NCBI GenBank assembly: GCA_041396685.1 | Contig: JAWKYD010000006.1 | Coordinates: 62,001-126,000 of the forward strand | DNA: 64,000 nucleotides | Direction: 5' to 3' | DNA from: JAUIAI01 sp041396685 | GTDB taxonomy: Bacteria; Pseudomonadota; Gammaproteobacteria; Burkholderiales; Burkholderiaceae_E | Part shown: one piece after another, positions 27,039 to 38,311 of the stretch | Layout of the letters: every line of letters starts with the position of its first letter | Position numbering within the stretch: the first letter of the stretch is position 1 | Notes under the pieces: model-generated | What the model saw: the letters and a program-made list of their open reading frames with translations, nothing else | Databases searched by the model: none | Told to the model about the DNA's origin: nothing | Made by a program: the position numbers and the translations under genes

Positions 27039-27354
27039 GAATTCTCTCCTCGAATTGCGGACGGCGTGCAACGGAGCGCGTCGCGTCGACCGGCGGCCGT
27101 CGCCGGCCGCGGCGGTCGCGACATCACTTCGGGACAGACGCGCACGATGCCGCCTAAGAGTATCTAGGGAGGCGCCCATATGAGCGTCTCCCTAGGGAAA
27201 CATTTTCGATGCGATACTCTGTCCGTTTTCGCGAACGATTCTACGAGTTGCTCGCATTCGGGCCGCAATCGTAGCGGGCCGAGCCGGTCGTTTGGTCCGG
27301 TCCGGTTCGGCTCTTTGTGTATCCGTGCGGGCGACAGCCACCCAGGAGACCCTC
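27039..27354. other. 316-base divergent promoter region
   Basis: Gap between the aldolase (minus) and TAXI receptor (plus) genes. It contains the long palindrome at 27157-27220, described separately, and the ribosome-binding site AGGAG at 27344-27348 of the TAXI gene. Nothing else gene-like is visible. Confidence 0.55.
27157..27220. promoter_or_regulatory. Long two-tier palindrome between divergent genes (candidate operator)
   Basis: Inner tier: CTAGGGAGGCGC (27164-27175) and GCGTCTCCCTAG (27184-27195), 11 of 12 complementary, around a centre that is itself the palindrome CATATG (27177-27182). Outer tier: AGAGTATC (27157-27164) and GATACTCT (27213-27220), perfect but placed asymmetrically. 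The layout between a divergent enzyme and transporter suggests a regulator-binding site controlling both; no regulator gene is adjacent. Confidence 0.6.
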
Positions 27355-28344
27355 ATGAAGCGCTTGTTTTCTCCCGTCCGTGTCCTTGCGGCGCTGATCG
27401 CGGCCGTCGGATTCGTCGGCGCTGGCCAGGCCCAGACCCAATATCAACTGACCATGTGCGGCGCCAGTCCCGGCGGGCTCTGGTCATTGCTGGGCGCGGG
27501 GGTCGATGCCGCAGTCAAGGCGGCTTATCCGGGTTCGACGGTCACGTACCAGACTTCCGGTGGTGGCTTTGCCAACGTCGCCTTGCTCGCGCAGAAGAAG
27601 TGCGACATCGCGTTGATCCATGATGCCGAAGCCATCGCCGCGGTCAATGGTCGCGAACCGTTCAAGGCGCCGATGCAGCATCTGCGTACTGTCGCCGTCT
27701 TGTACACCTGGGCACCCATGCAGCTGATCGTCAGCAAGGCTTTCGCCAGTGAAAACGGGGTCGAATCGCTCGAGGACATCGTCACCAAGCGACTGCCCGT
27801 ACGCCTGTTGCTGAACCGTCGGGGCAACGTCGCCAGTCAGGTCGGCGAGGCCATGCTGGAGGCCGTCGGCGCCGATATCGAGAGCTACGGCGGCAGTGTG
27901 ACCTACGCGGCCTCCAAGGAGCAAGGCGAGCTCATGCGCGACCGTCGTGCCGACGCGATGCTCAATTCGCTGTTCGTCGGCCACGGTTCGATCCGCCAGT
28001 TGGCCAGCGCGATCGACCTGACCTTGCTGCCGATCACCGAAACCACCGCGGGCAAGGTTGCCGGTCAGTGGAAGATCGCGCCGTTCACGATTCCCGGCGG
28101 TTCCTACGAGTGGGCGCCGAAGGATACGCGCACCGTGACGCTCGCCGCGCAGCTGTTCGTGAATGCCGAGGCCGACGACAAGATGGTCGGTGATCTCACC
28201 CGTGCGCTGATCGAACATGCCGCCAAGGTTGCGGGCGTCCACAAAGCCATGGCGCCACTCGATGCCAAGCTGATGGCTTCGGGCACGGCGGTCGACTATC
28301 ACCCGGCGGCACAGGCGGCCTACGCCGCAGCGGGCCTGCGCTAA
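27355..28344 (+). CDS. TAXI-family TRAP solute receptor
   Basis: A 329-residue periplasmic binding protein of the TRAP-associated extracytoplasmic immunogenic (TAXI) family. Signal peptide MKRLFSPVRVLAALIAAVGF with cleavage near GQAQ; mature start QYQLTMCGASPGGLWSLLGAG is the TAXI pattern. The start is fixed by AGGAG seven bases upstream of the ATG. It delivers its ligand, typically a carboxylate or amino acid, to the fused membrane component encoded 106 bases downstream. The ligand is not determinable from sequence. Confidence 0.88.
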   Translation: MKRLFSPVRVLAALIAAVGFVGAGQAQTQYQLTMCGASPGGLWSLLGAGVDAAVKAAYPGSTVTYQTSGGGFANVALLAQKKCDIALIHDAEAIAAVNGREPFKAPMQHLRTVAVLYTWAPMQLIVSKAFASENGVESLEDIVTKRLPVRLLLNRRGNVASQVGEAMLEAVGADIESYGGSVTYAASKEQGELMRDRRADAMLNSLFVGHGSIRQLASAIDLTLLPITETTAGKVAGQWKIAPFTIPGGSYEWAPKDTRTVTLAAQLFVNAEADDKMVGDLTRALIEHAAKVAGVHKAMAPLDAKLMASGTAVDYHPAAQAAYAAAGLR

Positions 28345-28449
28345 TGATTCGGGCGCGGGGCGCCGACGTCGCCGGCGTACCGTCTTCGCCGCCGATCGTC
28401 GGTCTGCCATGCTGTTTTTCGCGTGCCGCCCGGTGACGATGGTGCTCTG

Positions 28450-30351
28450 ATGTCCTGGGTTTCGGTTGCATTCGATAGCGGCGCGCGACGCCGCCCGGTC
28501 GGCTGGGTCGGCAGCGCGACGCGCGTGATCGCCGCGCTGACGGCGGGCTGGGTGATCTGGGCGGCGGCCTTCTCGCGCTCCGATGCGCTGTCGCTGACCA
28601 TCATCTTCCTCACGCTGATGCTGGTGCTGGGCTTCCTGACCCTGGCGCCGGGCCCGAATGCCGACGTCGGGCGCGTGCCCTGGTACGACTGGATCCTGTC
28701 CGCCGTGTCAGCGGTGGCCGGTGCATGGTTCATCGCGCATGCCGACGCCATCTCGCAGCGGATCACGCTGCTCGACCCCTTATCGGCGGCCGACCAGATC
28801 GCGGCGCTCGTCGTGATCGTGCTGGCCATCGAGGCGACGCGCCGCGCGGTTGGGCTCGGCCTGACCGTGATCGTGCTCTTGTTCGTGCTCTACAACCTGT
28901 ACGGCGATCTGCTCGGCGGCCCCTTGGCGCACGGCGAGATCGGGCGCGAGCATTTCCTCGACATCATGGTCTTCACGACAGACGGCCTGTTCGGCGTGCC
29001 GCTGCGTGTTGCCGCGACCTACGCCTTCCTGTTCGTGCTGTTCGGGACCGCGTTGGCGCGCAGCGGCGGCGCGGACTTCTTCTTCGATCTCGCTTCGGCG
29101 ATCAGTGGTCGTTCCGTGGGTGGCCCTGCCAAGATCGCGGTCGTCTCGTCGGGCCTGTACGGCACCATCTCCGGCAGTCCGACCTCCGACGTCGTCACCA
29201 CGGGGGCGGTCACCATTCCGCTCATGAAGCGGCTCGGCTATCCGGCGGTTTTCGCCGCCGCCGTCGAGGTGGCCGCCTCGACCGGAGGCAGCCTGCTGCC
29301 GCCGGTCATGGGTGCGGCGGCATTCATCATGGCCGAGTACACCGGCATCGCCTACGTCGAGATCGCGATCGCGGCGGTGGTGCCGGCCTTGCTCTACTAC
29401 GGCGCGGTGTATCTGGCCGTTCAGTTGCGAGCCCAGCGTTCGCGGCTGGCGGCGCTCGATGCCGAGCATATGCCGCGAATCGGCGCGGTATTGAAGTCTG
29501 GTGGTGTGTTCGTCATTCCATTGATCGCGATCACCTGGGCCTTGCTCGACGGCTACACGCCCACCTATGCGGCGTTGTACGCACTGTTGGCGGTGCTCGT
29601 GGTTTCCTGGTTCCGGCCGGGTCGGCGGATCGGCCCGCGCGCCGCCTTCGACATCCTTTCGGAAACCAGTCTGCGTATGGTCGCGGTGACCGGGGCGTGT
29701 GCCGCCGCCGGCCTGGTGATCGGCGGCATCACCATGACCGGTCTCGCCAGCAAGCTCGGTGGCCTGATCTTCATGATCGCGGAAACCGATCCGGTCTGGT
29801 CGCTGGTTCTCGCCGCCGCCATGACGATCGTGCTGGGCATGGGCATGCCGACGCCCAGCGCCTACATCCTCGCCGCCGTGCTCATCGGCCCGGCGCTCAA
29901 GTCGCTCGGGTACGACGTCATGGCCGCGCACCTGTTCCTGCTCTATTTCGCGGTCATGTCGGCGCTGACGCCGCCGGTCGCAGTGGCGGCCTATGCGGCC
30001 AGCGCGCTTGCCGATGCCAGCCCGCTGGCGATCGCCGTGGCCGCCGTGCGATTGGCGCTGCCGGCGTTCCTGGTGCCGTTCGCCTTCGTGCATGCGCCGG
30101 GTCTGCTCTTGCAGGGGGGCGTGCTCGAGATCGTCTGGAGCCTGGCGACGATCGCACCCGGCTTGGCCGCGTTGGTCATGGCTGCCGAAGGCTGGGGGCG
30201 AGCGCCGCTCACGCCCGCGCAACGGTGGTTGCTTTTCGCGGCCGGGCTGGCGATGATGAGCGCCTACTGGCCCTTCGCCGTGCCTGGCCTGGTCGTCGTC
30301 CTTCTCGTACTGCGCAAGCCGGGAGTGCGTGCTGCGCCCGATGCGGCCTGA
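28450..30351 (+). CDS. TRAP transporter fused 4TM/12TM permease (TAXI type)
   Basis: A 633-residue inner-membrane protein with about 16 hydrophobic segments. The first about 150 residues correspond to a DctQ-like four-helix part and the rest to the DctM-like part, shown by SGGADFFFDLASAISG, GLYGTISGSPTSDVVTTGAV and GMGMPTPSAYILAA. Such fused permeases pair with TAXI receptors, here the gene directly upstream, and use an ion gradient rather than ATP. ATG 28450 starts at the conserved N-terminal region; an in-frame GTG at 28423 is possible. Confidence 0.9.
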   Translation: MSWVSVAFDSGARRRPVGWVGSATRVIAALTAGWVIWAAAFSRSDALSLTIIFLTLMLVLGFLTLAPGPNADVGRVPWYDWILSAVSAVAGAWFIAHADAISQRITLLDPLSAADQIAALVVIVLAIEATRRAVGLGLTVIVLLFVLYNLYGDLLGGPLAHGEIGREHFLDIMVFTTDGLFGVPLRVAATYAFLFVLFGTALARSGGADFFFDLASAISGRSVGGPAKIAVVSSGLYGTISGSPTSDVVTTGAVTIPLMKRLGYPAVFAAAVEVAASTGGSLLPPVMGAAAFIMAEYTGIAYVEIAIAAVVPALLYYGAVYLAVQLRAQRSRLAALDAEHMPRIGAVLKSGGVFVIPLIAITWALLDGYTPTYAALYALLAVLVVSWFRPGRRIGPRAAFDILSETSLRMVAVTGACAAAGLVIGGITMTGLASKLGGLIFMIAETDPVWSLVLAAAMTIVLGMGMPTPSAYILAAVLIGPALKSLGYDVMAAHLFLLYFAVMSALTPPVAVAAYAASALADASPLAIAVAAVRLALPAFLVPFAFVHAPGLLLQGGVLEIVWSLATIAPGLAALVMAAEGWGRAPLTPAQRWLLFAAGLAMMSAYWPFAVPGLVVVLLVLRKPGVRAAPDAA

Positions 30352-30404
30352 CGAGTGCCGGCGGCCCTTTCGGTGGTGAGCCCGGCTTGACACCCGCCTA
30401 CGCC

Positions 30405-31163
30405 ATGCATCTCTACGCTCTCGAAGCCGACCCGGTCTACATTGCCTTGCAGACCGAGATGATCGCCCTGCAGCGCGCGATCACCGACCAGCGTCGCCGC
30501 TTGCTGCTGATCTTCGAAGGGCGCGACACGGCGGGCAAGGGTGGTGCGATCATGCGCTTCGTGCGCTACATGAATCCGCGCCACTATCGGATCGTCGCGC
30601 TCTCGAAACCGTCCGAGATCGAGGCCGGGCAGTGGTACTTTCAGCGCTACCTGCGCGAGCTTCCCGATCCCGGCGAAATCGTCTTCTTCGACCGCAGTTG
30701 GTACAACCGGGCGGTGGTCGAGCCGGTGATGGGTTTTTGCTCTCCAGACCAGTACGAGACCTTCCTGCGCCAGGTCATCTCGCTGGAGGGCATGCTCTGC
30801 GAGGACGGCCTCACGATCGTCAAATTCTGGTTCTCGATCAGCGTCGAGGAGCAGCAGCGACGTCTGGTCGAACGCGAGCGCAATCCGCTCAAGCACTGGA
30901 AGCTGAGCACGGTCGATGCGCAGGCTCAGGCGCGTTGGAACGAATTCACCCGCTATAAGGAAGCAATGTTCGCTGCCACGGCGAGCGAGGTCGCGCCGTG
31001 GGTCGTGATCAAGGGCGATGATGTGAACCAGGCCCGCTTCGAGGCCATGCGTTATGTGCTGAACCTGCTCGACTATCCGGAGAAAGGCTCGACCGGCGAA
31101 CGGCTCACACCGGACAAGACCATCGTCAGCGTTTTGGGCGGGCGCCAGCATCTGGCGATGTAG
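30405..31163 (+). CDS. Polyphosphate kinase 2 (PPK2)
   Basis: A 252-residue PPK2-family kinase that moves phosphate between polyphosphate and nucleotides in the cytoplasm. Walker A FEGRDTAGKGGAI, the lid-region FFDRSWYNRAVVEPVMGF and KFWFSISVEEQQRRL are the family's core motifs. Length matches the one-domain class, but class I (ADP-forming) or III cannot be decided by eye. An in-frame TTG at 30387 is an alternative start. It sits between two carboxylate transport systems, 53 bases after the fused permease, so it may be cotranscribed with it, although no functional link is obvious. Confidence 0.92.
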   Translation: MHLYALEADPVYIALQTEMIALQRAITDQRRRLLLIFEGRDTAGKGGAIMRFVRYMNPRHYRIVALSKPSEIEAGQWYFQRYLRELPDPGEIVFFDRSWYNRAVVEPVMGFCSPDQYETFLRQVISLEGMLCEDGLTIVKFWFSISVEEQQRRLVERERNPLKHWKLSTVDAQAQARWNEFTRYKEAMFAATASEVAPWVVIKGDDVNQARFEAMRYVLNLLDYPEKGSTGERLTPDKTIVSVLGGRQHLAM

Positions 31164-31334
31164 CGGGCAGTAACCGGGCTAGAATCCGACTCAGAATCAA
31201 GAATCGTCCGATTCGCCGGTCGGCGCTGCCAGGCAGCCTGTGCAGCGGCCTGCCGTCGCGCCGGTTCCGCCACCTTCACCGGCGGCGTGGCATTGCCCGC
31301 AGATGCGCCCCCTGATCCGAGGAGACCTTCCGAT

Positions 31335-32315
31335 ATGACCGCCACTTTCATGCGCCTGGCCGGCGTTCTCGTCACCGCGTTGTGCCTTGGCCAATCGGCG
31401 TTCGCGCAGGCACCGGCGAAACCCGAGTGCATCGCCCCCGCCAAACCCGGCGGCGGCTTCGACCTGACCTGCAAGCTCGCGCAGTCGGCTCTGCAGCAGG
31501 GCGGCTACCTGTCCGACCCGCTGCGCGTGTCCTACATGCCCGGCGGCATCGGCGCGGTCGCCTATAACGCCATCGTCGCGCAGCGTCCCGATGAATCCGG
31601 CACCATCGTTGCCTTCTCCGGCGGCTCTCTGCTCAATCTCGCGCAGAAGAAGTTCGGCAAGTACGGCGTCGACGAGGTTCGCTGGCTGGCCGCGATCGGC
31701 GCCGATTTCGGCATGATCGCGGTGCGCGCCGACTCGCCCTACAAGTCACTGGGCGAGATGATGGCGGCGCTCAAGAAGGATCCCACCGCCGTCGTTTTCG
31801 GTGCCGGAGGCACCATCGGCAGCCAGGACTGGATGAAAGCGGCGTTGATCGCCCGCCAGGCGGAGGTCGACTACAAGCGCATGCGCTACGTCGCGTTCGA
31901 GGGTGGAGGTGAAACCCTGACCGCGTTGCTCGGTGGCCATATCCAGGCCTATACCGGCGATGTCGCGGAGATCGTGCCGCACCTCGCGGCGGGCAAGATC
32001 CGAGTGCTGGCCGTGCTCGCCGACGAGCGTCTCGATGGTCCGGCCGCCAATCTGCCCACCGCCAAAGAGCAGGGCTTCGACATCTCCTGGCCCATCATTC
32101 GTGGTTTCTACATGGGTCCGAAGGTGGCCGATGGCGATTTCCAGTGGTGGGTCCAGACCTTCGACAAGATGATGGCCACGCCGGAGTTCGCCAAGTTGCG
32201 CGCCGAGCGCGGACTGTTCCCGTTCAACAAGACCGGCGCGGCGCTCGATGCCTTCGTCAAGGAGCGTGTCTCGTCGTTCCAGCGACTGGCCGGCGAGTTC
32301 GGGCTGACCAAGTGA
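31335..32315 (+). CDS. TctC/Bug-family substrate-binding protein
   Basis: A 326-residue periplasmic binding protein of the Bug/TctC family. Signal peptide with core LAGVLVTALCLGQSAFA, mature start QAPAKPECIAPAKPGGGFDL, which is the TctC ligand-loop motif; GGTIGSQDW and YVAFEGGGETLTALLGGH are further family marks. The start is supported by GGAGA upstream. With tctB and tctA downstream it forms a complete tripartite tricarboxylate transporter. The substrate, citrate-like or another carboxylate, cannot be read from sequence. Confidence 0.92.
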   Translation: MTATFMRLAGVLVTALCLGQSAFAQAPAKPECIAPAKPGGGFDLTCKLAQSALQQGGYLSDPLRVSYMPGGIGAVAYNAIVAQRPDESGTIVAFSGGSLLNLAQKKFGKYGVDEVRWLAAIGADFGMIAVRADSPYKSLGEMMAALKKDPTAVVFGAGGTIGSQDWMKAALIARQAEVDYKRMRYVAFEGGGETLTALLGGHIQAYTGDVAEIVPHLAAGKIRVLAVLADERLDGPAANLPTAKEQGFDISWPIIRGFYMGPKVADGDFQWWVQTFDKMMATPEFAKLRAERGLFPFNKTGAALDAFVKERVSSFQRLAGEFGLTK

Positions 32316-32436
32316 GGCTCGCAGTGCGTCGTTCGTCTGCTGGGGCGGGCACCGGTCGCGTCGTTCCGCCAGGTCTGACGATTGCGATGCGTACGAGCCG
32401 CGTGGCCGGGTCAGGGTGCTCTCGGACGCGGACGAC

Positions 32437-32871
32437 ATGACGGCCGAGAGAGCGTTCGCCGTGCTCTGGCTGCTGTTCTCGCTCGCCATGGCCTGGATGG
32501 CCAACGGCTTCGAGGTCGCGTTCGCCTACGAGCCGGTCGGTCCCAAGGCTTGGCCACTTGCCTTGGCCACCATGATGGCGCTCGCCAGCCTGGTCATGTT
32601 GTTGCGCCCCGATCCGGCGGCCCGCCTGCCGGCAACGCCCGTGCTTGCGCGGGTCGGACTGCTGATCGTGGCGTTGTTCGTCTATGCCTGGGTTTTCCAG
32701 TGGCTCGGTTTCCCACTGGCGACGGCACTGATGACCGTGGCCGTGGGCCGTCTTTTCGGCGGCCGGTGGGCTGGCTGCCTGCTCGCGGGTGTCGCGATGG
32801 GCGTCGGTCTGTATTTGTTCTTCGATCGTCTGCTCGACGTCGTGCTGCCTTTGGGCCGGGTGTTCCGCTAG
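32437..32871 (+). CDS. TctB-like small permease
   Basis: A 144-residue inner-membrane protein with four hydrophobic segments, starting AERAFAVLWLLFSLAMAW and including GPKAWPLALATMMALAS. Pattern and length fit TctB, the small membrane subunit of the TTT transporters. The gene lies 121 bases after tctC and 190 bases before tctA. A GTG at 32416 in frame is an alternative start. It helps assemble the TctA channel; a direct role in transport is not established. Confidence 0.85.
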   Translation: MTAERAFAVLWLLFSLAMAWMANGFEVAFAYEPVGPKAWPLALATMMALASLVMLLRPDPAARLPATPVLARVGLLIVALFVYAWVFQWLGFPLATALMTVAVGRLFGGRWAGCLLAGVAMGVGLYLFFDRLLDVVLPLGRVFR

Positions 32872-33061
32872 CGTGAGGTCGAGATTCGTTGAACGAGCAC
32901 GCGCCTGGCGCGCGCCGACGGCGTTGCGAATCCTTGCGAAGCTCCCGGTATCGCTGCGGTTTGCGTCTTGCCGGCATGCGCCAGCCACGAGCCGTTATCG
33001 ACCGCGAATTTCAGACTCATGACGCCGGCGGTTCACCGACCGGGGCTTTCAGGAGCCTAGC

Positions 33062-34552
33062 TTGGACACGCTTACGCATCTGATCGAAGGCTTCTCGGTC
33101 GCCGCGGCGCCGGCAAATCTGCTGGTCGCGATGCTGGGAGCCTTCATTGGCACCACGGTCGGCATGCTGCCGGGCCTGGGGCCCATCAATGGCGTGGCGA
33201 TCCTGCTGCCGCTCGCCTTCGCGCTCAAGTTGCCGCCAGAGACCGCGCTGATCCTGCTGGCGTCTGTGTATATGGGTTGCGAGTACGGCGGCCGGATCTC
33301 GTCGATCCTGCTCAACGTTCCGGGCGACGCCGGCGCGATCATGACGGCGCTCGATGGCAATCCGATGGCCCGCCAGGGGCTGGCCGGGGTGGCCTTGTCG
33401 ATTTCGGCCTGGAGTTCGTTCGTGGGTTCCATCGTGGCCACGGTGGGGATCGTGTTGTTCGCCCCCTGGCTGGCCCAGTGGGCGTTGTCATTCGGGCCGG
33501 CCGAATATTTCGCCCTGATGGTGTTCGCGGTCGCCTGCTTGGCCGGCATGGTCGGAGACCGGCCCCTGAAGACGCTGCTCGCCTGCATGATCGGCTTGTC
33601 CCTGGCCACGGTCGGGGTCGATGCCAACAGCGGCGTCTATCGCTTCACCTTCGACGATGTTCACCTCGCCGATGGAATCCAGTTCATCGTGGTGGTGATC
33701 GGTTTCTTCTCGGTCAGCGAGATTCTGCTGATGCTCGAACACACGCAGCAGGGGCAGGCGCTGGTCAAGCAGGCGGGCCGTTTCATGTTCAATGCCGGCG
33801 AGTTCGCGGCCACGCTCGGCACGACGCTGCGCTCGGCCGTGATCGGCTTCGTGGTCGGCGTGCTGCCCGGCGCAGGCGCCACCATCGCGAGCGCGATCGC
33901 CTACATGACCACCCGTCGCCTGCATCCACAGCGCGGTTTCGGCGCGGGCGAGATCCGCGGCGTCGCCGCGCCCGAAGCCGCCAACAATGCCTCGGCCTGC
34001 GGTTCCTTCATTCCGATGCTGACGCTCGGCGTGCCGGGCTCGGGTACGACGGCGGTGATGATCGGCGCGCTCTCGCTCTACAACATCACACCCGGCCCGA
34101 TGCTGTTCGAACAGCAGCCGACCATCGTCTGGGGCCTGATCGCTTCGTTGTTCATCGCCAATGCCGTTCTGCTGGTACTCAACATTCCCCTGGTGGGTGT
34201 GTTCTCGCGAATGCTCGCCACGCCCAATTGGGTGCTGGTGCCGGGAATTGCGGCCATCAGTGCGGTGGGTGTGTATGCGGTCCATGCAACCACCTTTGAT
34301 CTGATGCTTTCTGTCGGCATGGGTGTGTTCGGCTACGCGCTGCGCAAGCTGGAATTTCCGATGTCGGCGCTGATACTGGGCTTCGTGCTGGGCGAGATGC
34401 TCGAGCAGAACCTGCGCCGTGCGCTGTCGATTTCGAACGGGGAGTTCGGCATCTTGTGGGCGAGCCCGATCTCCATCGGGCTCTGGGCATTGGCGGCCGC
34501 CATGTTGCTTCTACCACCGCTGCTGCGGCGGCTGCGGCACGAAGTGTCGTGA
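33062..34552 (+). CDS. TctA-like large permease, TTG start
   Basis: A 496-residue inner-membrane protein with 11-12 hydrophobic segments, matching the TctA family: VGMLPGLGPINGVAILLPL near the N-terminus, PGDAGAIMTALDGNPMARQG and ASACGSFIPMLTLGVPGSGT as the two inverted-repeat signature regions. Translation begins at TTG 33062, supported by AGGAG at 33051-33055 with six bases between. It is the channel subunit of the transporter encoded with the two preceding genes. The 190-base gap to tctB is longer than usual inside an operon; I see no promoter in it. Confidence 0.9.
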   Translation: MDTLTHLIEGFSVAAAPANLLVAMLGAFIGTTVGMLPGLGPINGVAILLPLAFALKLPPETALILLASVYMGCEYGGRISSILLNVPGDAGAIMTALDGNPMARQGLAGVALSISAWSSFVGSIVATVGIVLFAPWLAQWALSFGPAEYFALMVFAVACLAGMVGDRPLKTLLACMIGLSLATVGVDANSGVYRFTFDDVHLADGIQFIVVVIGFFSVSEILLMLEHTQQGQALVKQAGRFMFNAGEFAATLGTTLRSAVIGFVVGVLPGAGATIASAIAYMTTRRLHPQRGFGAGEIRGVAAPEAANNASACGSFIPMLTLGVPGSGTTAVMIGALSLYNITPGPMLFEQQPTIVWGLIASLFIANAVLLVLNIPLVGVFSRMLATPNWVLVPGIAAISAVGVYAVHATTFDLMLSVGMGVFGYALRKLEFPMSALILGFVLGEMLEQNLRRALSISNGEFGILWASPISIGLWALAAAMLLLPPLLRRLRHEVS

Positions 34553-34610
34553 GCGCCCGTGCATCCGGAACCCCGTCGCCATGGCGATCGGGCCGGCCGG
34601 CCGCAAGCGG

Positions 34611-35084
34611 TCAGGAACTCCAGTAGCTCGCCATGAGCTCGCGCGCCCAGGCCGGCTCGCGCAGCTCGCCCCGGCGCTCGAAGCCCGACATCACCGGTTT
34701 GATGTCGAGTACGGGCGTGCCGTCGATCGCGTCGAGCCCGGCGACGTTCAAGGTCAACCCGCGTACGCGAAGCAGACGGCAGACCGTGACGCCGAGTCGG
34801 TTGGGGCGGTTCTTGCCCCGTTGCGCGAAGATGCCAACGAGTGGCCAATCGGTGCGGCCACGCGGATGGCGCGCGCCGGATTCGGTATCGTGCTCGGCAA
34901 CCTGGTCGAACAGGAACACCACCTCGACGTGCGAGAACGAGTCCAGGCCCAGCAGAGCGCTGGGATCGAAGCGCTCGGCGTCGAGTTCGACATGTGATTC
35001 GACTGCGTCCCAGTCGTCATCGAGGGGGCTGACACGCGTGCTGCGTACCCAGCCGATGGGCAGAACCCGGAAATCCTCGTGCAT
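34611..35084 (-). CDS. TrmO/TsaA-like tRNA methyltransferase family protein
   Basis: A 157-residue UPF0066/TrmO-like protein, consisting of the beta-barrel tsaA domain: N-terminal PIGWVRSTRVSPLDDDWDAV, the core FSHVEVVFLFDQVAEHD, and the conserved WPLVGIFAQRGKNRPNRLGVTV signature. Family members methylate threonylcarbamoyl-adenosine 37 of certain tRNAs using SAM. The start at 35084 aligns with the family N-terminus. It lies downstream of the terminator of the tRNA-Arg gene and is transcribed from its own promoter, which I could not identify. Convergent with tctA, 58 bases apart. Confidence 0.82.
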   Translation of the reverse strand: MHEDFRVLPIGWVRSTRVSPLDDDWDAVESHVELDAERFDPSALLGLDSFSHVEVVFLFDQVAEHDTESGARHPRGRTDWPLVGIFAQRGKNRPNRLGVTVCRLLRVRGLTLNVAGLDAIDGTPVLDIKPVMSGFERRGELREPAWARELMASYWSS

Positions 35085-35186
35085 GGTGTCGTCTCGACGA
35101 TTCGGTGCCGCGTCGGAGACCGTCTCGTCCCGGCGTACGATGGCGGCAAACCGCCATCGGCACGCTCCGACCGCAGGCGCATGACG

Positions 35187-35216
35187 AAAAAACAAAGGCC
35201 ACCGCGAGGGTGGCCT
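35187..35216 (-). terminator. Rho-independent terminator of the tRNA gene
   Basis: On the minus strand AGGCCACC and GGTGGCCT form a perfect 8-bp stem with a five-base loop (35196-35216), followed by TTTGTTTTTT (35187-35196). It lies 12 bases downstream of the tRNA-Arg 3' end, as expected for its terminator. Confidence 0.85.
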
Positions 35217-35227
35217 GTGCAGGTTTT

Positions 35228-35304
35228 TGGCGCGGCCGGCAGGATTCGAACCCACGACCCCCTGGTTCGTAGCCAGGTACTCTATCCAACTGAGCTACGG
35301 CCGC
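35228..35304 (-). tRNA. tRNA-Arg (anticodon ACG)
   Basis: A 77-base tRNA including an encoded CCA end. The acceptor stem GCGGCCG/CGGCCGC, D arm GCTCAGTTGGATAGAG, anticodon stem CCTGG/CCAGG with loop CTACGAA (anticodon ACG), and T loop TTCGAAT are all present. ACG is the anticodon read as inosine-CG for arginine CGU/CGC/CGA. Its own terminator follows. Confidence 0.97.
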
Positions 35305-35475
35305 ATCGCCAAGCCGCGCAGTATAGCGCAATTTTCGAGCGTTGTTCCAGCAGACGCGTAATCCACCGCGTGCGAGTCTCTTGGGCATCAGCGCGGTCGA
35401 CGCACGAGCGCAGACGCTCTTGCGGTTCCGCGCGGTCGGTGTCCTCGGTCATGGCTGCAGCGATGCTGCCGGTTC

Positions 35476-35579
35476 AATGAAATTCCATAATAAGAAAAAC
35501 AATATCAGAAAATGAAATTTTTGTTGCCCTAGGGCACTCGCACCCATAGAATCGTCGAAACTCATCTAGGAGACATCGC

Positions 35580-35580
<1 letters not shown>
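35476..35580 (+). promoter_or_regulatory. Promoter region of the pyruvate dehydrogenase operon
   Basis: Candidate -35 TTGCCC (35524-35529) and -10 TAGAAT (35547-35552) with a 17-base spacer, 28 bases before the aceE start. A perfect 12-bp palindrome TGCCCTAGGGCA (35525-35536) covers the -35, a typical place for a repressor site. Upstream lies an unusually A/T-rich stretch (35476-35520) with a 9-base direct repeat AATGAAATT (35476-35484 and 35511-35519), which could be an UP element or activator site. All assignments are by eye. Confidence 0.5.
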
Positions 35581-38288
<2,708 letters not shown>

Positions 38289-38311
38289 CCGGCCGCCGAG
38301 GACATTCGAGC

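Noticed and set aside
34611..35304. A functional link between the TrmO-like gene and the adjacent tRNA-Arg
   Set aside because: TrmO acts on tRNAs carrying threonylcarbamoyl-adenosine 37, and tRNA-Arg(ACG) is not a usual substrate. A terminator separates the two, so adjacency is probably chance.
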